A stretch of 6,317 nt of DNA, from contig JBELGO010000088.1 of the NCBI GenBank assembly GCA_042091915.1, forward strand, positions 1 through 6,317. Reading direction: 5' to 3'. A model generated the notes under the pieces. The model was not told the origin of the DNA. It saw only the letters and a program-made list of their open reading frames with translations, and did no database searches. Source of the DNA: LSUCC0057 sp042091915 (GTDB taxonomy: Bacteria > Pseudomonadota > Gammaproteobacteria > Pseudomonadales > Porticoccaceae). Below, one piece after another: positions 1 through 5,956 of this stretch. Within the stretch, counting starts at the first letter, position 1, and each line of letters opens with the position of its first letter. The position numbers were made by a program, and so were the translations under genes.

Positions 1-417
1 GGCGATCAGGCTGTCGGCATCCAAATGAATCCGCGCAGCGACTTCGCGGAGTACCGGCTCTTCGCCGATATTTTTTCCTTCCGCCCACTCAATTCTCATG
101 GTTTCTACAATGAATTCGCGCAGCAGACCCTGTTGCTGTGCGTAGAGGGAGCCGGCACCTGCCGCAGTCGGCTCTGTTTCAACCGGCGGTGGTGTCACCG
201 GTATACCAAGTCGTCGAGCAAAGCGCGCCATGTCTTGACGGGCAATGGGCAGTTTGCTTTTGGCGCGCTCCGGCGGCGAACGCAAGTCCCAGCCTCCGAC
301 CGGCCGCCAGAGTAAGTTGACGTTGAAATCGTCGATAATTGACCAGAGTGTTTTTGATGCTAGGTAGCAGTAAGGACTACGAAAGTTAAAGTAGATTTTG
401 ACATCGACGTTGCTCAT
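1..417 (-). CDS. 2-hydroxychromene-2-carboxylate isomerase / DsbA-like (GST kappa) family protein, C-terminus cut by window
   Basis: The reading frame starts at ATG 417-415 and stays open for 139 codons to the window edge, so the C-terminal part is missing. The N-terminus has the first beta strand and active-site turn of the thioredoxin-fold HCCA isomerase group: YFNFRSPYCYLAS at residues 9-21, followed by WRPVGGWDL near residues 40-48. HCCA isomerases of naphthalene catabolism (NahD type) use a serine in an S-P-F/Y turn and glutathione; Ser14 fits that role. Cys17 lies where DsbA proteins have the second cysteine of CPxC. An in-frame TAA lies shortly upstream, so the start cannot move far 5'. 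A modest GAGAG precedes the ATG by 5 bases. It lies 33 bases after the DUF1329 gene and is probably the next gene of the same transcript. The family is fairly certain. The substrate is not: many members of this group have no proven isomerase role. Confidence 0.8.
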   Translation of the reverse strand, partial: MSNVDVKIYFNFRSPYCYLASKTLWSIIDDFNVNLLWRPVGGWDLRSPPERAKSKLPIARQDMARFARRLGIPVTPPPVETEPTAAGAGSLYAQQQGLLREFIVETMRIEWAEGKNIGEEPVLREVAARIHLDADSLIA

Positions 418-450
418 AGAGTCTCTCGCTTAGACAGAGTTTATAGGGGG

Positions 451-1767
451 TTAGCGGCCTTGGCTGCGCATATGTTGGGTGGTGAACTGACGATTGCGCA
501 GTGGGCTTGTGGCGATCCGACTCTTTAACTGGAGCGTCGTGCAGTGCTCGGCTTGCAGGTCAATCATACCCACGGCTTCGGTCATCAGTCCCTGCCATGC
601 GGCGCTTTCTGGGCGGTGTAAAGCCGACGAGCTGGCGGCGGCTACAGTCAGCTTCCAGAGCTTGCCGGCGTTGTCATAAATACGTCCTAGCAGTGGCGCA
701 AAAGTAGCGGCATCGATGATGTAGTGGCGCCTGGAGAGGGGGTGACCGGGATCGCGCGGTGTCGCCTCGAGATGATGCACCTTGCGCAGTTGCCAGGTGA
801 CTTTGGGGAAGCAGTGCCCTGCGCCAGAAAATTCGATCAGTTGGAAGCCGCTGTCGTCAGCAGGTTGTTGCCAGTCGGTCAGTTGCGAATGACCGTAAAT
901 AGGCAGCAGCATTTCATCGCTGCCCAGGTAGCGCCAATCCATATCCATGATACGGCCGTTATAGCCGAGAAAATCTTCAATCATGATATCGCTACCGAGG
1001 AATGCATCAGTCTTTTGGCCAGTGGCCAGACGGCGAACACGGCGCTGAGAACTCATATACATCCACGCTTGTTCAGTGGCGCTGTCGACTTCATTGCGGT
1101 GGATGAGCAGTTGAGTGTTGCGAATGTCTTGCGGCGCTTTAACTTGCAGGTAGAGTGCGGTGTATAGATTGGCCGGGTTGTTCTCCAGCGCCGGTATCGG
1201 CTCGTGGGTATGACGGTATTTATACCGCAGGATGGCGCCGTACATCTCTAGTGTGCGCTCAATATTGTCTTTGCGCATATCGCGATACTGCCAGTTGAAT
1301 TGCTCGGTCTCAGTCTCATCGGGGGCGTAGCTGTAGCGCATGTTCCAGGCGGCTTTCAATCCCGCTTGGGGATCGCTATTGTCGAGTTGTAAAAAGGGAC
1401 GCCCGCCGGCGTAGCCAACTAGCGCTCCCGGCGCATCGCCGATCGCAGTAGCACCGCGATACTGTTGTGTTGCCGCACGGTAGTTCGGGTGCACCGGTAT
1501 ATCCAGTGCAGGGCCGAGTTCAATAGTCAGTTTTTGCTCGCCGATAAGCTCTGCAAGGGTAGCGTCTAACCACTGCGAGTAGTTGCCTAAATTACTCTCA
1601 TCAATGACCGTGCCGGCTGCCAGCAGGGCGCTGGCACCACTGTCCAGTGGTGGAAAGAATTCACTGTTAAGCGGGGCGGCAAACACACTCCAACCCAGAG
1701 CGCTGGCCAGCCAGGACGAGACAAGACCGGTTTGTTTGGCCCTTTTGATGAGAGACTGCTTAAACAT
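451..1767 (-). CDS. Exported DUF1329 family protein
   Basis: This 438-residue protein is close to full family length. The N-terminus looks like a Sec signal peptide: basic residues KRAK at 8-11, a hydrophobic stretch at about 13-30, and a likely cleavage site around VFA-A (residues 28-31). No lipobox cysteine is present, so a soluble periplasmic or peripheral outer-membrane protein is more likely than a lipoprotein. The DUF1329 hallmark is clear: QRRVRR at 241-246, then GSDIMIEDFLGYNGRIMDMDWRY at about 258-280. The molecular function of DUF1329 is not established; the genes are often found near DUF1302 proteins and RND/MMPL-type exporters in hydrocarbon and steroid degradation regions, but no such partner is visible here. 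The start is supported by AAAGGA 7 bases before the ATG. The gene overlaps the end of the ABM gene by 8 bases (1760-1767), which suggests translational coupling. The family call is firm. Any role in handling hydrophobic substrates at the envelope is inference. Confidence 0.88.
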   Translation of the reverse strand: MFKQSLIKRAKQTGLVSSWLASALGWSVFAAPLNSEFFPPLDSGASALLAAGTVIDESNLGNYSQWLDATLAELIGEQKLTIELGPALDIPVHPNYRAATQQYRGATAIGDAPGALVGYAGGRPFLQLDNSDPQAGLKAAWNMRYSYAPDETETEQFNWQYRDMRKDNIERTLEMYGAILRYKYRHTHEPIPALENNPANLYTALYLQVKAPQDIRNTQLLIHRNEVDSATEQAWMYMSSQRRVRRLATGQKTDAFLGSDIMIEDFLGYNGRIMDMDWRYLGSDEMLLPIYGHSQLTDWQQPADDSGFQLIEFSGAGHCFPKVTWQLRKVHHLEATPRDPGHPLSRRHYIIDAATFAPLLGRIYDNAGKLWKLTVAAASSSALHRPESAAWQGLMTEAVGMIDLQAEHCTTLQLKSRIATSPLRNRQFTTQHMRSQGR

Positions 1768-2365
1768 ACAGCCATCCTTTGATGTAGTGAGTGACCCTAG
1801 GCATTACCAAGTAGGTCATTAATAGCACCTGTAAAATGACAATTACGGCAGTGCGGCTGTGCACACCCCAGTCGCCAATCCAAGGCGCTAAAAGGTGGTT
1901 CAGAGCGATGATCAAGTTGTAGACGACCGCGATGAGAACAACAGTCATCCGCCACTTGACCGGCTGTTTAGTCGTGGCGACCTGTGGAAATTCAAACCAT
2001 GCTTCTAGACCAGTGGCAGTCTTAAACTCGGCCTCGCCCTCGACCATCTGGTCTATCTCAGCCATCCATTGTTGGCGTTCATGCGATTGCTGCCACGCCT
2101 GGGCGTGTGCCATGTTGTCGAAACGGTAGATGATGGTGTATCGGCGCGAGCCGGAAGTGGGCCTCAACACATTGACGCCGAGATGGCCAGCGAAACGACT
2201 CGACTCGGCAGTGATGCCAGAGATCCACGTTTCGTAGTCGTGTTCGCGGCCGGGGATGACATCTCGGCCGACCGATACAGTGACATAGTCGCTGGACGAT
2301 GCGCTGGAGATGACCTCGGCATTGGCCGGTGAGACGGTCCCTAGCGAGCTGCCGGTTGTGCTCAT
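1760..2365 (-). CDS. Membrane-anchored antibiotic biosynthesis monooxygenase (ABM) domain protein
   Basis: The 201-residue protein has three parts. Residues 1-25 are a Ser/Thr/Ala-rich leader with no clear function. Residues 26-127 form an ABM-like ferredoxin-fold domain (DYVTVSVGRDVIPGREHDYE, then YTIIYRFDN and AWQQSHERQQW). Two hydrophobic segments follow at about 139-161 and 171-189, with a short basic tail. ABM domains occur in small cofactor-free oxygenases acting on quinols and polyketides and in heme-degrading proteins, but many members have no known activity. The form with two C-terminal membrane helices is a recognisable bacterial subtype of unknown role. The gene begins inside the end of the aldolase gene through an ATGA overlap and lacks a strong Shine-Dalgarno sequence, so it is probably translated by coupling to the aldolase. 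The stop overlaps the DUF1329 start. The domain call is fairly sure; calling it an oxygenase would be overreach. Confidence 0.8.
   Translation of the reverse strand: MSTTGSSLGTVSPANAEVISSASSSDYVTVSVGRDVIPGREHDYETWISGITAESSRFAGHLGVNVLRPTSGSRRYTIIYRFDNMAHAQAWQQSHERQQWMAEIDQMVEGEAEFKTATGLEAWFEFPQVATTKQPVKWRMTVVLIAVVYNLIIALNHLLAPWIGDWGVHSRTAVIVILQVLLMTYLVMPRVTHYIKGWLYV
1775..1780 (-). promoter_or_regulatory. Ribosome binding site of the DUF1329 gene
   Basis: AAAGGA/T lies 7 bases before the ATG at 1767 and sits inside the last codons of the ABM gene. It fixes the DUF1329 start and shows that the 8-base overlap is a real gene junction with its own binding site, in contrast to the ABM start, which has none that is clear. 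Confidence 0.65.
2362..2365 (-). other. ATGA stop-start overlap joining the aldolase and ABM genes
   Basis: The minus strand reads ATGA here: the ATG starts the ABM protein and TGA ends the aldolase. This arrangement usually means translational coupling by re-initiation, and the lack of a strong Shine-Dalgarno sequence just upstream agrees with that. It ties the unknown trailing genes to the catabolic operon. Confidence 0.75.
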
Positions 2366-3393
2366 TGTTGTGAGCCGCGCTCTTTGGCCATGGTCAGGGC
2401 GAGGTCTTCAATCATATCCTCTTGTCCGCCGACGGTACCGCGCCGGCCCAGTTCAACCAAAATATCGCGAGCCGAAACCCCATATTTTTTCTCTGCGCGC
2501 TGGGCAAAGAGTAGGAACGAGCTGTAGACGCCGGCGTAACCGAGAGTCAGAGCATCGCGATCAATACGGATTACCTGATCCATCATGGGGACGACGAGAT
2601 CTTCGGCGACATCCATAATCTTATACAGATCGATACCATCCTCGACTCCCATGCGGTGGAGTACTGCCACAAACACCTCCAGCGGAGTGTTGCCGGCGCC
2701 GGCGCCGAGCCCGGCCACCGAGCCATCTATGCGGCTGGCACCGGCCGCGATGGCGGCCAGTGAGTTGGCGATGCCCATCCCCAAGTTGTGGTGGCCGTGA
2801 AAACCTATCTCGGTACTGGGATTTAATTCACTGCGCAGAAGGCCGATCTTCTCACTGACTTCGGCGGGTAACATGTAGCCAGCCGAGTCTGTGCAGTAAA
2901 GGCAGTTGGCTCCGTAAGATTCCATTAGCTTGGCTTGCGCCAAAAGCTCAGCAGCCGACACTTTGTGTGCCATCATTAGAAATCCGACAGTATCTAAACC
3001 CATCTTTGCAGCCATGCCGATATGCTGTTCTGAAACATCGGCCTCGGTGCAGTGTGTTGCGACACGAATAGTGGAGACGCCGTGATCGACCGCCATTTTC
3101 AAGTGGTCAATAGTGCCAATACCCGGCAAAAGTAGCGCAGATATTTTGGCGTTTTTCATTTTGGGGATGACTGCACTGAAATACTCTTCATCACTGTGCG
3201 CCGGGAAGCCGTAGTTGACCGAAGTGCCACCCAGCCCATCGCCGTGTGTCACCTCAATCAGGGGCATGCCCGCATCATCCAACGCCGTGGCAATGGAGAC
3301 CATTTGCTCGAGGCTAATTTGATGCTGTTTGGCATGCATGCCGTCGCGCAAACTCATGTCGTGCAGGGTGACTTTTTTACCGTTTAAATCCAT
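2362..3393 (-). CDS. dmpG: 4-hydroxy-2-oxovalerate aldolase (DmpG/MhpE/BphI family)
   Basis: This enzyme splits 4-hydroxy-2-oxovalerate into pyruvate and acetaldehyde, a late step of meta-cleavage. Its 343 residues match the family length of about 345. The catalytic start is clear: LRDGMHAKQH at 15-24, with Arg16, Asp17 (metal ligand) and His20 (catalytic base) in the positions known from DmpG. The GFHGHHNLG motif at 197-205 gives the Mn2+ ligands His199 and His201. Tyr290, in GVYSSF, matches the active-site tyrosine. The C-terminal communication domain that docks on the dehydrogenase appears complete (about 260-343). In this family the aldolase works as a heterotetramer with the acylating acetaldehyde dehydrogenase, passing acetaldehyde through an internal channel; the dehydrogenase gene lies 15 bases upstream, as expected. 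GGGAGA lies 7 bases before the ATG. The stop codon overlaps the start of the ABM gene as ATGA. All key residues are present, so an active enzyme is expected. Confidence 0.96.
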   Translation of the reverse strand: MDLNGKKVTLHDMSLRDGMHAKQHQISLEQMVSIATALDDAGMPLIEVTHGDGLGGTSVNYGFPAHSDEEYFSAVIPKMKNAKISALLLPGIGTIDHLKMAVDHGVSTIRVATHCTEADVSEQHIGMAAKMGLDTVGFLMMAHKVSAAELLAQAKLMESYGANCLYCTDSAGYMLPAEVSEKIGLLRSELNPSTEIGFHGHHNLGMGIANSLAAIAAGASRIDGSVAGLGAGAGNTPLEVFVAVLHRMGVEDGIDLYKIMDVAEDLVVPMMDQVIRIDRDALTLGYAGVYSSFLLFAQRAEKKYGVSARDILVELGRRGTVGGQEDMIEDLALTMAKERGSQQ

Positions 3394-3400
3394 TGTCTAC

Positions 3401-3406
3401 TCTCCC
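3401..3406 (-). promoter_or_regulatory. Ribosome binding site of the aldolase gene
   Basis: GGGAGA lies 7 bases before the aldolase ATG, in the 15-base gap after the dehydrogenase stop codon. It supports the chosen start. Confidence 0.65.
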
Positions 3407-3408
3407 AG

Positions 3409-4317
3409 TTAGCTGCGTGCAGGCAGCTCTATCGTGCCTTTAGCGGTCTCTTCTGCGAAGAGCTCTGCTGTGCGCAAACCTGCGGCTGTCATAATGTCCA
3501 AGTTGCCTGCGTACTTGGGCAGAAAGTCCCCCAGCCCTTGTACTTCCATAAAAATAGTCACGCGGTTGCCATCAAAAATAGGGCCGTTTACCAGTTGGTA
3601 GCCGGGGACATACTGCTGCACTTTGGCGACCATGGTGTGTACCGATGCGGTAATCGCCGCCTGATCTGGCTCGCTCTCGGTGAGGCAGTGTATGGTGTCG
3701 CGCATCATTAAGGGCGGTTCGGCAGGGTTGACGACGATGATCGCTTTGCCTTTTTTAGCGCCACCCACTTGTTCAATCCCAGCAGCGGTGGTGCGAGTGA
3801 ATTCGTCGATATTTTTACGTGTGCCAGGCCCTATCGACTTAGAAGCTACGGTGGCGACAATCTCGCCATAGGCGACAGGTTGCACTTGTGAAACAGCAGC
3901 GACCATCGGGATAGTGGCTTGCCCCCCGCAGGTGACCATGTTGACGTTCATTTCAAGCTGTTCTGCATGCTGTTGCAGGTTAACTGGTGGAACACAGAAC
4001 GGGCCAATTGCAGCGGGTGTCAGATCAATCATGATAACGCCGAGCTCGTTGACCTTTTTGGAGTTGTCTGCATGCACATAAGCTGAAGTGGCATCGAAAG
4101 CGATACGGATATCGTCCTCAATAATGTGCGGGACTAGCCCGTCAACACCGGTGGTAGAGACTTTCATGCCAAACTCGCGAGCGCGACGAATGCCTTCGGA
4201 TTCTTCAATGCCGACCATCCATACCGGTTCGATCCAGTCGCTGCGCATCGCCTTCATCAATAGGTCAGTGCCTATATTGCCCGGGCCAATAATGGCAGCT
4301 CTTAATTTTTTACCCAT
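3409..4317 (-). CDS. dmpF: Acetaldehyde dehydrogenase, acylating (DmpF/MhpF/BphJ family)
   Basis: This enzyme oxidises acetaldehyde to acetyl-CoA with NAD+ and CoA, completing the pathway with its aldolase partner. The protein has 302 residues, slightly shorter than DmpF (about 312). The NAD-binding Rossmann glycine motif is GPGNIG at 11-16. The catalytic cysteine is Cys130 in NMVTCGGQATIP, equivalent to Cys132 of DmpF. Other family blocks are present: FDATSAYVH at 74-82, IDLTPAAIGP at 97-106, and the C-terminal YAGNLDIMTAAG. The tail after this block is intact and ends in a short extension (KGTIELPARS). AGGAG lies 7 bases before the ATG, fixing the start. The gene sits 14 bases after the decarboxylase gene and 15 bases before the aldolase gene. 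The F-then-G order is the one conserved in most meta operons and fits the need for equal amounts of both subunits. Confidence 0.96.
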   Translation of the reverse strand: MGKKLRAAIIGPGNIGTDLLMKAMRSDWIEPVWMVGIEESEGIRRAREFGMKVSTTGVDGLVPHIIEDDIRIAFDATSAYVHADNSKKVNELGVIMIDLTPAAIGPFCVPPVNLQQHAEQLEMNVNMVTCGGQATIPMVAAVSQVQPVAYGEIVATVASKSIGPGTRKNIDEFTRTTAAGIEQVGGAKKGKAIIVVNPAEPPLMMRDTIHCLTESEPDQAAITASVHTMVAKVQQYVPGYQLVNGPIFDGNRVTIFMEVQGLGDFLPKYAGNLDIMTAAGLRTAELFAEETAKGTIELPARS

Positions 4318-4324
4318 CTTAAAA

Positions 4325-4329
4325 CTCCT
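4325..4329 (-). promoter_or_regulatory. Ribosome binding site of the acetaldehyde dehydrogenase gene
   Basis: AGGAG lies 7 bases before the ATG at 4317 in the 14-base gap after the decarboxylase gene. It is the strongest Shine-Dalgarno match in the window. Confidence 0.7.
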
Positions 4330-4331
4330 AA

Positions 4332-5126
4332 TCAGACAAACTTCATAGTGACAGTGCCAAGGCCCTGATAGCGCACGACGATTGAGTCGCCGCGCTCGAC
4401 CAATACCGCAGCCGTGATGCCGCCGGTCATAATAAAGGTGCCGGCGGGGATCACTTCGTCGCGCTCCGCTAGCATGGCCGCTAGCATCGCGACGCTGGCG
4501 GCGGGGTGGTCGAGCACCGCCGCACCGGCCCCAAGCTCAACGATCTGGCCATTTTTTTGCATCACCACGCCAAGGGTGCTCCAGTCAAAATCGTCGGGTT
4601 TGGCTGCGTGGCTGCCAACCACAAAGCGCGTTGATGAAGAGTTGTCCGCCTGTACGCTGATGAGGTCAAACTTAAAGTCTTTATAGCGCGAGTCGATAAT
4701 TTCTACCGCCGGCACTACCAGTTCGGTGGCGGCTAGCACCTCCTCGACGGTGACATTTGTGCCGCTCAATTCTTTGTTCGTGACAAAGGCAATTTCGGCC
4801 TCTACTTTCGGGTGTATCAATTCATCAAACGGTACCTCGGCGCCATCGGGGAGGCTAAAATAATCGGCTAAAAAGCCGTAGCAGGGCATTTCTACACCCA
4901 TCTGCTTCATTTTGGCCCACGACGTGAGGCCCATTTTCATGCCGACCATTTTATGACCGCGCGCCTCTTTGCGGCGGCGGATCTGCCATTGAATATCGGT
5001 GGCGTCGGCGAACGTCATGTCCGGGTAATCGTCGGTGATCTTAATCACCTCATAGGCCTGTAGCTCGGCGTTTTCGAGGTGTTCGGCGAGTTTTTCAACG
5101 GTGGCTCGGTCTAAAGTTTTACTCAT
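4332..5126 (-). CDS. dmpH: 4-oxalocrotonate decarboxylase / 2-oxo-3-hexenedioate decarboxylase (DmpH/XylI family)
   Basis: This enzyme decarboxylates the keto form of 4-oxalocrotonate to 2-hydroxypenta-2,4-dienoate in the oxidative branch of meta-cleavage, using Mg2+ or Mn2+. Its 264 residues match the family length. The call as DmpH/XylI rather than a second hydratase rests on NDYPDMTFADA-like and IRRRKEARGHK blocks (about 32-59), KMGLTSWAKMKQMGVE (64-79), DSRYKDFKFDLISVQADNSSSTRF (about 145-168) and the end MTGGITAAV...VRYQGLGTV. These follow the Pseudomonas decarboxylases closely. Metal ligands in the fumarylacetoacetase-type fold are Glu109 and Glu111 (HPKVEAEI) and Glu142. It is a distant paralogue of the hydratase encoded just upstream; in the xyl/dmp pathways the two proteins form a complex that passes on the unstable dienol. 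GGAG lies 8 bases before the ATG, and the spacing to the hydratase gene is 14 bases. The position between hydratase and dehydrogenase differs from the classical dmp order. Confidence 0.94.
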   Translation of the reverse strand: MSKTLDRATVEKLAEHLENAELQAYEVIKITDDYPDMTFADATDIQWQIRRRKEARGHKMVGMKMGLTSWAKMKQMGVEMPCYGFLADYFSLPDGAEVPFDELIHPKVEAEIAFVTNKELSGTNVTVEEVLAATELVVPAVEIIDSRYKDFKFDLISVQADNSSSTRFVVGSHAAKPDDFDWSTLGVVMQKNGQIVELGAGAAVLDHPAASVAMLAAMLAERDEVIPAGTFIMTGGITAAVLVERGDSIVVRYQGLGTVTMKFV

Positions 5127-5134
5127 TGAGAGTG

Positions 5135-5138
5135 CTCC
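5135..5138 (-). promoter_or_regulatory. Ribosome binding site of the decarboxylase gene
   Basis: GGAG lies 8 bases before the ATG at 5126, in the 14-base gap after the hydratase stop codon. It supports the chosen start of the decarboxylase. Confidence 0.6.
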
Positions 5139-5140
5139 AA

Positions 5141-5923
5141 TTAGCTAAAACGTATGCGACAGTTACCCATGCCGCCTACTTTGACATTCATTTCATCGCC
5201 GGCAGTGACCGGCTCTAGCGGTACCAGCGAGCCTGACAAAATCAGTTCGCCGGCTTTGAGTGGGATGCCAAAACGGCCTAGGGTGTTGGCCAGCCAAGCG
5301 ACACAGTTGACCGGGCTGCCGAGTGCCGCAGCGCCAGCGCCAACGCTGAGGGTTGCGCCGTTCTTCTCTACTACCATGCCGCAGGTGGACAGATCGAGGC
5401 TGCGCGGATCGACGGCCGCTTTTTCATTGACGACAAACAGACCGCACGAGGCGTTGTCGGCGATCGTGTCTTGGATTTTGATCTGCCAGTTGTCAATCCG
5501 CGAGTCGACCACCTCGAAACACGGCATTACCGCTTCGGTGGCGGCCAAGACATCGGCATTGGTAATGCCGGGGCCGATTAGATCGCGCTTGAGGACAAAG
5601 GCAATCTCGCCCTCGGCTTTGGGCTGAATCAATTTTTCACTGATCGGCATCTCATCGCTGTAGACCATGGTGTTGGTGAGGTAGCCAAAGTCGGGCTGGT
5701 AGACGCCGAGCATATTTTGCACAGCTTTACTGGTCACGCCGATCTTTTTGCCGATGATAGTTTCGCCGGCGGCGAGTCGGCGCTCGAGCATCCGCAGGGA
5801 GATGTGATAGGCGTCATCTATGCTGATTTGTGGGAAGCGCTCGGTGAGCGGGCGCAACACCTTGCGTTCAACCATGGCTTGATAGAGTTCATCGCCACAC
5901 TGTTCAATCAGTTGTTTATCCAT
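5141..5923 (-). CDS. dmpE: 2-oxopent-4-enoate hydratase (2-hydroxypenta-2,4-dienoate hydratase, DmpE/MhpD/TodG family)
   Basis: This enzyme adds water to 2-hydroxypenta-2,4-dienoate to give 4-hydroxy-2-oxovalerate, the aldolase substrate, and is where the hydrolytic and decarboxylating branches meet. Its 260 residues match DmpE (about 261). Family blocks run in order: MDKQLIEQCGDELYQAM at the N-terminus, DAYHISLRMLERRLAAGE (37-54), GKKIGVTSKAVQNMLG (58-73), QPDFGYL (76-82), then PKAEGEIAFV with Glu104 and Glu106, and CFEVVDSR with Glu137 as metal ligands. DNASCGLFVV and VGAGAAALGSPVNCVAWLAN follow. The match to Pseudomonas DmpE is closer than to E. coli MhpD. The start ATG has only a weak AGAGAG 8 bases upstream, but the N-terminus aligns with the family without gap. 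It lies 33 bases after the hydrolase gene and 14 bases before the decarboxylase gene. Confidence 0.95.
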   Translation of the reverse strand: MDKQLIEQCGDELYQAMVERKVLRPLTERFPQISIDDAYHISLRMLERRLAAGETIIGKKIGVTSKAVQNMLGVYQPDFGYLTNTMVYSDEMPISEKLIQPKAEGEIAFVLKRDLIGPGITNADVLAATEAVMPCFEVVDSRIDNWQIKIQDTIADNASCGLFVVNEKAAVDPRSLDLSTCGMVVEKNGATLSVGAGAAALGSPVNCVAWLANTLGRFGIPLKAGELILSGSLVPLEPVTAGDEMNVKVGGMGNCRIRFS

Positions 5924-5956
5924 TTCTTTGACTCTCTAGTTAAATCGTAAATCGGG

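Noticed and set aside
25..315. Plus-strand open frames over the left edge
   Set aside because: They are antisense to the isomerase-like gene, which is open over the whole stretch and has a family motif.
421..435. Short inverted repeat GTCT...AGAC between the DUF1329 and isomerase-like genes
   Set aside because: The stem is only 4 base pairs, with no GC-rich extension and no T run. It is not a credible terminator or operator.
724..1167. Plus-strand open frame of 147 codons
   Set aside because: It lies fully antisense to the DUF1329 gene, whose frame carries a clear family signature, and its translation shows no recognisable domain.
5154..5627. Plus-strand open frame of 157 codons
   Set aside because: It lies antisense to the hydratase gene. 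The translation is Ser/Pro/Thr-rich in the manner of a reverse-complement shadow and has no domain.
5924..5956. AT-rich 33-base gap before the hydratase gene as a possible promoter
   Set aside because: It is too short to hold spaced -35 and -10 boxes of its own and no good match is seen; read-through from the hydrolase gene is more likely.
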